Shown: in pieces, positions 59,033-64,000 of the stretch
Layout: each line of letters starts with the position of its first letter
Position numbering within the stretch: the stretch's first letter is position 1
Assembly (NCBI GenBank): GCA_004322045.1
Contig: SCRN01000025.1
Coordinates: 124,001-188,000, forward strand
Length of the DNA: 64,000 nt
Direction of reading: 5' to 3'
DNA from: Paraburkholderia sp.
GTDB lineage: Bacteria; Pseudomonadota; Gammaproteobacteria; Burkholderiales; Burkholderiaceae
The notes under the pieces: model-generated
What the model saw: the letters and a program-made list of their open reading frames with translations, nothing else
The model's database searches: none
Told to the model about the DNA's origin: nothing
Translations under genes and position numbers: made by a program

Positions 59033-60151
59033 TTAAGCGATGCGCGCTTCCGTCTTCGGATCGAACAGCACAGCCTTCGACACGTCGGCGAGCAGCGTCA
59101 TGTCTTGCTGCGCCTGCGGATTCGAGGCCGGGTGGACGCGGCTCACGGTACGCTTGCCGTTGATCTGCGCGAATACGAGCGTGTCCGGCCCCGTCGGTTC
59201 GATGACATCGACTTTCACCGTCAACGGTTGCAGATCGCTGCTATTGGCGTCGTGTGCGCCACGCGCATCGGTGATGCGCTCGGGGCGCAGACCGAGAATC
59301 ACGTTCTGGCCCACATGCGCCTTCACGCGATTCGTCTCGAACGGCAGCTTCAAGACGCTGCGCGCCACGCCCGTATCGACTTCCAAGCCGATGCCTGCGC
59401 CTTGCTCGACGAGCTTGCCTTCGATGAAGTTCATCGGCGGCGCGCCGATGAAGCCCGCGACGAAGAGGTTCGACGGCGAATCGTAAATCTCTTGCGGTGC
59501 GCCGAACTGTTGCACGATGCCATCCTTCATCACGGCGATGCGATCGCCGAGCGTCATGGCTTCGATTTGATCGTGCGTGACGTAAACGATCGTCGTGCCC
59601 AGGCGCTGATGCAGCAACTTGATTTCGGAGCGCATCTCGATGCGCAGCTTCGCATCGAGGTTCGACAGCGGCTCGTCGAACAGGAACATCACGGGATCGC
59701 GCGCGAGCGCGCGCCCCATCGCCACACGCTGGCGCTGGCCGCCGGAGAGCTGCCCCGGCTTGCGATCGAGCAAATGGTCGATCTGCAGCATCTGCGAGAC
59801 GCGATCGACGATTTGCTTCTGCTCCTTCTTCGGCACCTTGCGGATGTTCAGGCCGAACGAGATGTTCTCGCGCACGGTCATCGACGGATAGAGCGCGTAC
59901 GACTGGAACACCATCGCGATATCGCGATCCTTCGGCGACAGGTCGTTCACGACTTTGCCGTCGATGCAAATCTGGCCCTTGGTGACCGTTTCGAGGCCGG
60001 CGATCATGTTGAGCAGCGTCGACTTCCCGCACCCCGAGCCGCCGACGAGAATCAAGAACTGGCCGTCCTCGATCTCGATGTCGACGCCCTTCAGGACGGG
60101 CACGCCGTTCGGATAGGTCTTGTATACGTCGCGGATGGAAAGGCTTGCCAT
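59033..60151 (-). CDS. Sugar ABC transporter ATPase (UgpC/MalK type)
   Basis: The 372-residue ATPase has Walker A GGSGCGKST (about 38-46), signature LSGGQRQRVAMGRALARDP, Walker B FLFDEPLSNLDAKLR and the regulatory OB-like C-terminal domain of the MalK group. It powers the permease pair encoded upstream (60260-62048). It is the last gene of the minus-strand operon gtsA-gtsB-gtsC-ATPase; the gap to gtsC is 108 bases. Gene symbols differ between species (gtsD, malK, ugpC), so none is assigned. Confidence 0.94.
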   Translation of the reverse strand: MASLSIRDVYKTYPNGVPVLKGVDIEIEDGQFLILVGGSGCGKSTLLNMIAGLETVTKGQICIDGKVVNDLSPKDRDIAMVFQSYALYPSMTVRENISFGLNIRKVPKKEQKQIVDRVSQMLQIDHLLDRKPGQLSGGQRQRVAMGRALARDPVMFLFDEPLSNLDAKLRIEMRSEIKLLHQRLGTTIVYVTHDQIEAMTLGDRIAVMKDGIVQQFGAPQEIYDSPSNLFVAGFIGAPPMNFIEGKLVEQGAGIGLEVDTGVARSVLKLPFETNRVKAHVGQNVILGLRPERITDARGAHDANSSDLQPLTVKVDVIEPTGPDTLVFAQINGKRTVSRVHPASNPQAQQDMTLLADVSKAVLFDPKTEARIA

Positions 60152-60259
60152 GCTGAAATCCTCTAATCTGCTTACTGCTTTCGAATAATCGAATATGCGT
60201 TGCGATGGTTGCGTCTCGCGGCGCGTCGCGTTGGCGGCGCGCCGAGCGAAAACGCCGTA

Positions 60260-61117
60260 TCAGCCCTTCACCGCGCCCGCCGTCAGGCCGCGCACGAAAT
60301 AGCGGCCCGCGACGACGTAGACGAGCAGTGTCGGCAAAGCCGCGATGATGGCGGCGGCCATGTCGACGTTGTATTCCTTCACACCCGTCGAGGTGTTCAC
60401 GAGATTGTTCAGCGCCACCGTGATCGGCATCGAATCGACGCCCGAGAAGACGATGCCGAACAGGAAGTCGTTCCAAATCTGCGTGAATTGCCAGATGACG
60501 CACACCATGAAGATCGGCAGCGAGACCGGCAGCAGGATCCGCGTGAAGATCATGAAGAAGCCGGCGCCGTCGATGCGGGCCGCCTTCACGAGTTCAGCCG
60601 GAATGCTCACGTAGAAATTGCGGAAGAACATCGTCGTGAATGCAATCCCGTACACGACGTGCACGAGCACGAGCCCCGAGATCGTGTTCGAGATGCCGAC
60701 GATACCGAGCAGACGCGCCATCGGCAGCAGGATCGTCTGGAACGGGATGAAGCAGCCCACCAAGAGCATCGTGAAGACGAGATCGGCGCCGCGAAAGCGC
60801 CAGTGCGTCAGCACGTAGCCGTTGAACGCGCCGACGATCGACGAGATCAGCACGGCCGGAATCACCATGCGCACCGAATTCATGAAGAACGGACGCATGC
60901 CGTCGCAGCGCACGCCCGTGCAGGACTCGCTCCATGCCTTGATCCACGGTGCGAAGGTCCAGTGCGATGGCGGCGTCAGCAGATTGCCGGTGCGCAGTTG
61001 GTCGAGATCCTTGAACGACGTCGACAACATGACGTAGATCGGAAACAGGAAGTACAGGGCGAACAGGACAAGCGCAGCGTAAATGAACGCTCGGCTAATC
61101 GTCATCTTAGGCTGCAT
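60260..61117 (-). CDS. gtsC: Carbohydrate ABC transporter permease, MalG type
   Basis: The 285-residue permease has six membrane helices and the EAA loop AELVKAARIDGAGFFMIFTRILLPVSLPI, which contacts the ATPase. The extra loop with two cysteines (SESCTGVRCDG) between helices 1 and 2 is typical of the glucose/mannose subgroup. Start at 61117 with GAGGAGC; it overlaps the end of gtsB by 11 bases. Confidence 0.9.
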   Translation of the reverse strand: MQPKMTISRAFIYAALVLFALYFLFPIYVMLSTSFKDLDQLRTGNLLTPPSHWTFAPWIKAWSESCTGVRCDGMRPFFMNSVRMVIPAVLISSIVGAFNGYVLTHWRFRGADLVFTMLLVGCFIPFQTILLPMARLLGIVGISNTISGLVLVHVVYGIAFTTMFFRNFYVSIPAELVKAARIDGAGFFMIFTRILLPVSLPIFMVCVIWQFTQIWNDFLFGIVFSGVDSMPITVALNNLVNTSTGVKEYNVDMAAAIIAALPTLLVYVVAGRYFVRGLTAGAVKG

Positions 61118-62048
61118 TGCGCGTGCTCCTCGATTCGAGATACATGAGCGGGACCAGCACGGCAACCACCGTTGCGAGCATCATCATCGACGACGCCGCG
61201 CCCACGCCGAGCTGGCCGCGGTTGAACGAGAACGTGTACATGAACATCGCCGGCAACGACGAGGATGTTCCCGGGCCGCCCGCCGTGAGTGCGACGACGA
61301 GGTCGAACGTCTTGATCGTGATGTGGCACAGGATCAAGAGCACCGAGAAAAACACGGGCCGCATGCTCGGAATCACGATCTTGCGGTAGATCGTGGGCAG
61401 CGTCGCGCCATCGACTTGCGCGGCTTTGAAGATCTCCGCATCGACACCGCGCAGCCCGGCGAGGAACAGCGCCATGACGAAGCCAGTCGATTGCCAGACC
61501 GCGGCGATCACGATACAGAAGATGGCCTTGTCCGGATCGTCGAGCCAGGTGAACGAGAAGCTCGTCCAGCCCCAGTCGTGCAGCACTTTCTCGAGCCCGA
61601 GCGATGGGTTCAAGATCCACTGCCAAGCCGTGCCGGTGACGATGAACGAAAGCGCCATCGGGTACAGGAAGACGGCACGCAGCGCGCCCTCGTTGCGGAT
61701 CTTTTGATCGAGCAAGATGGCCAAGAAGAGCCCGAGGCCGATGCAGACGCCAATGAACGGGATGCCGAACCACCCGAGGTTCTGCGCCGACGTCCACCAA
61801 ACATCGTTGTCGAACAATTCGCGGTAGCGCGTGAGGCCGGCGAACGTGTAATTGGGCATCAGCCGCGAATTGGACAGCGACAGGTACCCGGTGATCAGAA
61901 TGAAGCCATAGACGAAAACAAGGCTGATCGCCACGCTGGGCGAGAGCACGAGCTTCGGGATCCAACGATCGGCAAGTGCCGACAACGACGAGGCGCGGGG
62001 GGATACGGGCGCCACGTTGTTCCCTTTTCCGCTGAGAGAGGCAGCCAC
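61107..62048 (-). CDS. gtsB: Carbohydrate ABC transporter permease, MalF type
   Basis: The 313-residue permease has six membrane helices and the EAA loop AEIFKAAQVDGATLPTIYRKIVIPSMRPV. Together with gtsC it forms the membrane channel. It is preceded by the binding-protein gene and a hairpin (62073-62113). Confidence 0.9.
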   Translation of the reverse strand: MAASLSGKGNNVAPVSPRASSLSALADRWIPKLVLSPSVAISLVFVYGFILITGYLSLSNSRLMPNYTFAGLTRYRELFDNDVWWTSAQNLGWFGIPFIGVCIGLGLFLAILLDQKIRNEGALRAVFLYPMALSFIVTGTAWQWILNPSLGLEKVLHDWGWTSFSFTWLDDPDKAIFCIVIAAVWQSTGFVMALFLAGLRGVDAEIFKAAQVDGATLPTIYRKIVIPSMRPVFFSVLLILCHITIKTFDLVVALTAGGPGTSSSLPAMFMYTFSFNRGQLGVGAASSMMMLATVVAVLVPLMYLESRSTRNAA

Positions 62049-62072
62049 TACTCGACTCCTGAGTGCTTGCAG

Positions 62073-62113
62073 GCCGGCCGAAGCGCGCCGAACGCTCGAT
62101 GCGCCCGGCCGGC
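62073..62113 (-). repeat. Hairpin between gtsA and gtsB
   Basis: GCCGGCCG and CGGCCGGC pair exactly around a 25-base loop. On the transcript it follows the binding-protein gene, a common place for a structure that stabilises the upstream mRNA so that more binding protein than permease is made. Confidence 0.6.
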
Positions 62114-62169
62114 TAGAGTGACGCAGGCGGACGCCGCATGCAGCGAACGCCCGCCCCTTCGACTACGCT

Positions 62170-63423
62170 TTACTTCGTCTTGGCAGCTCGCGCGAGCGCT
62201 GCCACGGCGTCTTGCGACGATTCGTTCGAGTTCATGAACTTGGTCACGACATCGCTCATCGCACCGGCCGTGGCATCGCCTTGCGCCATGCCGTGAGCCA
62301 GCGACGGCACGTAGCCGCCGGCCTTGATCGCCGCTTGCTCATCCGCGTACGACTTCTTCGCGCAATCGTCGTAGCTGCTCATGTCGACGCCCAAACGTAC
62401 CGGGATCGAGCCTTTGTACAGGCTGAATTGCTTCTGGAAGTCGGGGCTCATGATCGTCTTGGCGAGCGCAAGCTGGCCCGGCGTGGCCGCCTTTTGGCCC
62501 TTCTGCTGGAAGAACACGAACGAATCGACGTTGAACGTGTACGCCTTCGCGGTGTTCGGCACCGCCGTGCAGACGTAATCGACACCGGCCTTCTTGTTCG
62601 CATTCGCGAATTCGCCCTTCGCCCAATCGCCCATGAACTGCATGCCCGCCTTGCCGTTGATGACCATGGCGGTGGCGAGGTTCCAGTCGCGGCCCGTGCG
62701 CGAGCTGTCGAAGTAGGTCGTGAGCTTACGAACCGTATCGAACACCTTCAACATTTGCGGCGACGTGAGCGTCTTTTGATCGAGGTCGACGATCGCCTTC
62801 TTGTAGAAATCGGCGCCCTGCGACAGCACGACGTCTTCCCACACCGTGAAGTCTTGCCACGGCTGGCCGCCCATTGCGATCGGCTGATAGCCCGCCGCTT
62901 TCATTTTGTCGGCAACGGCGAAGAATTCGTCCCACGTGGCGGGCGCCTTCCCGCCTGCTTTATCGAGCGCGGCCTTGTTGATGTACAGCCAGTTCACGCG
63001 GTGCACCGAGAACGGCGCGGCAACGTAATGGCCGTCCACTTGCATGATCTTGTCGATCTGCGGCGGCAGGTTCTTCTTCCAATCTTCCGACTTGGCGACG
63101 GAATCGACGTTGACCAGCACGCCCTGATCCGCCCACTCCTTGATCAGCGGCCCCTTGATTTGCGCGGCGGTGGGCGCGTTGCCCGAGATCACCTGCGTCT
63201 TCAGTGCCGTCATGGCCGCGGCGCCCGCGCCGCCCGCCACCGCGAAGTCCTTCCACGTATAGCCTTGCTTCGTCATGTCGTCCTTGAGGACGCCGATGGC
63301 CTTGGACTCACCGCCCGAGGTCCACCAGTGCAGCACTTCGACGGACTCGGCCGCCTGAGCCGCCGATACGCCCACCATCAGCCCCGTGGCGCACAGCGCA
63401 GCCATGATCGCGCGAACTTTCAT
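62170..63423 (-). CDS. gtsA: Sugar ABC transporter substrate-binding protein, glucose/mannose type
   Basis: The 417-residue periplasmic protein has a signal peptide (1-24, cut after AQA). The mature start ESVEVLHWWTSGGESKAIGVLKDDM and the segment AVAGGAGAAAMTALKTQVISGNAPTAAQIKG closely match, as I recall, Pseudomonas GtsA (glucose/mannose). The tail is typical of COG1653 sugar-binding proteins. It is the first gene of the operon, 121 bases before gtsB. The likely ligand is glucose or mannose; this rests on family memory, not on binding residues. Confidence 0.88.
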   Translation of the reverse strand: MKVRAIMAALCATGLMVGVSAAQAAESVEVLHWWTSGGESKAIGVLKDDMTKQGYTWKDFAVAGGAGAAAMTALKTQVISGNAPTAAQIKGPLIKEWADQGVLVNVDSVAKSEDWKKNLPPQIDKIMQVDGHYVAAPFSVHRVNWLYINKAALDKAGGKAPATWDEFFAVADKMKAAGYQPIAMGGQPWQDFTVWEDVVLSQGADFYKKAIVDLDQKTLTSPQMLKVFDTVRKLTTYFDSSRTGRDWNLATAMVINGKAGMQFMGDWAKGEFANANKKAGVDYVCTAVPNTAKAYTFNVDSFVFFQQKGQKAATPGQLALAKTIMSPDFQKQFSLYKGSIPVRLGVDMSSYDDCAKKSYADEQAAIKAGGYVPSLAHGMAQGDATAGAMSDVVTKFMNSNESSQDAVAALARAAKTK

Positions 63424-63835
63424 TCTTTATCTCCTCCAGACTACTGACCAAGTAACGATGTCTCCCCTCTTCGACAGGCAGGGGAACGGTGGTTGGGTGC
63501 AACAGAACAGAACAACAACTCTGAACGTGACCGAGGCGCGGCGCATGCTTCGATGCGCACGCACGAGCGCTCGCCCATTGGGCGAACCCGGCCGTGATGC
63601 CTCGTCAGGAAACGGGTGGTTCCAAGCTCGACGACTGTCTCCTCTTTGAATTCGGCTGGCCCGCCTCGCGCGGGCTCAACTCGGGGAGGCAGCGCTCTCG
63701 AAACCGCGCTGCTAACATGCACGCGCGATGAAAAATAGGGACACGCGGCGCACTGCCCGCCGACCGCCTTGAGAGCCTTGCGCCACGAAGAAGGCGCAAA
63801 TTTTTTCAATCGATCGACGTTACCTCTTGATTTGG

Positions 63836-63864
63836 ATTGTAGTTAAACTACAATTCAGTGTCAA
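63836..63864 (-). promoter_or_regulatory. Sigma-70 promoter of the gts operon
   Basis: On the minus strand TTGACA (63859-63864), a 17-base spacer and TACAAT (63836-63841) form a near-consensus promoter. Confidence 0.8.
63837..63853. promoter_or_regulatory. HexR-like operator overlapping the gts promoter
   Basis: The 17-base palindrome TTGTAGTTAAACTACAA covers the spacer and the -10 box. It fits the published gamma-proteobacterial HexR site TGTAATTAAATTACA with only two symmetric changes. A repressor there would block polymerase. Confidence 0.6.
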
Positions 63865-63880
63865 AAATATTTTTATCGCG

Positions 63881-64000
63881 CTACAGACGTCGCAACTCGA
63901 GCAGCCCATCGGCCAAGACACGTTTCTCGAATCGCGCCCGCAACCCTTCGACCTTCGGCTCAAGACTCATGCAAATCGATTCAGGCTTCACTTTCGTTCT
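63881..64000 (-). CDS. C-terminal end of an unrecognised gene cut by the window edge
   Basis: A minus-strand frame is open from the right edge to a TAG at 63881-63883, giving 39 residues. They are charged and helical (VEGLRARFEKRVLADGLLELRRL at the end). It reads toward gtsA, so it lies just upstream of the gts promoter on the same strand. I cannot assign a family from this fragment. Confidence 0.45.
   Translation of the reverse strand, partial: RTKVKPESICMSLEPKVEGLRARFEKRVLADGLLELRRL

Larger units (their letters stand above)
63424..63880. other. Leader and promoter region of the gts operon
   Basis: The promoter at 63836-63864 predicts a leader of about 405 bases before gtsA. A hairpin TTGCGCC-N8-GGCGCAA at 63778-63799 is followed by six T on the plus strand only (63801-63806), so it would end plus-strand, not gts, transcription; no plus-strand gene is seen. 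I recognise no riboswitch. Confidence 0.5.

Noticed and set aside
63700..63806. Plus-strand small RNA ending at the hairpin 63778-63806
   Set aside because: The terminator shape is good, but no convincing plus-strand promoter lies upstream.

Overview
This window is high-GC chromosomal DNA of a beta-proteobacterium, most probably Burkholderiaceae (Burkholderia, Paraburkholderia, Caballeronia or Trinickia). The basis is gene content and synteny: a Burkholderia-type porin, the yicC-gmk-rpoZ-spoT block divergent from rph-rdgB-hemW, the serS-rarA-lolA-ftsK block divergent from trxB, a minCDE operon, and many LysR regulators. No database search was run; family calls come from motifs and remembered family sequences.

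Layout. 1-13.9 kb holds a cut-off lipoprotein gene, pepN, fbp, tRNA-Thr, metE with divergent metR, a secreted chorismate mutase, an exonuclease/GIY-YIG fusion, a cold-shock gene, a possible small RNA, a porin and greB. 14-21.7 kb holds two identical tRNA-Arg genes, the stringent-response block (spoT, rpoZ, gmk, yicC), rph-rdgB-hemW and tRNA-Ser(TGA). 21.9-25.6 kb is accessory: a TumE/TumA-like toxin-antitoxin pair with its operators, then a secreted papain-like cysteine protease with three unrecognised or poorly known neighbours. 25.9-36.0 kb is mostly envelope, transport and division: an MHS-type symporter, OpgC, a ClC channel, small lipoproteins, minCDE, an acetyltransferase and CorA.

36.4-49.6 kb is the most interesting part. 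It encodes a malonate-semialdehyde decarboxylase homologue (36398-36787) and both subunits of a trans-3-chloroacrylic acid dehalogenase (CaaD) homologue (38078-38544), with every published catalytic residue I can recall in place. With them are an MmgE/PrpD-family enzyme, a CoA-acylating (methyl)malonate-semialdehyde dehydrogenase and several LysR regulators. Further along come a cytochrome b561, a nitronate monooxygenase-like flavoprotein, a VOC protein, a creatininase-family amidohydrolase and an MFS transporter. The simplest reading is a catabolic island for a 3-substituted acrylate or acetylenic acid that enters metabolism as malonate semialdehyde, which can then be decarboxylated to acetaldehyde or oxidised to acetyl-CoA. 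The true substrate, and whether the outer genes belong to the pathway, are unknown.

49.6-64 kb holds a degraded HEPN/MNT toxin-antitoxin remnant, tRNA-Ser(CGA) with serS, rarA, lolA, ftsK, trxB, an Smr-domain protein and a TRIC-type channel. It ends with a glucose/mannose-type ABC transporter operon (gtsA-gtsB-gtsC plus ATPase), preceded by a near-consensus promoter that overlaps a HexR-like palindrome. The right edge cuts an unrecognised minus-strand gene.
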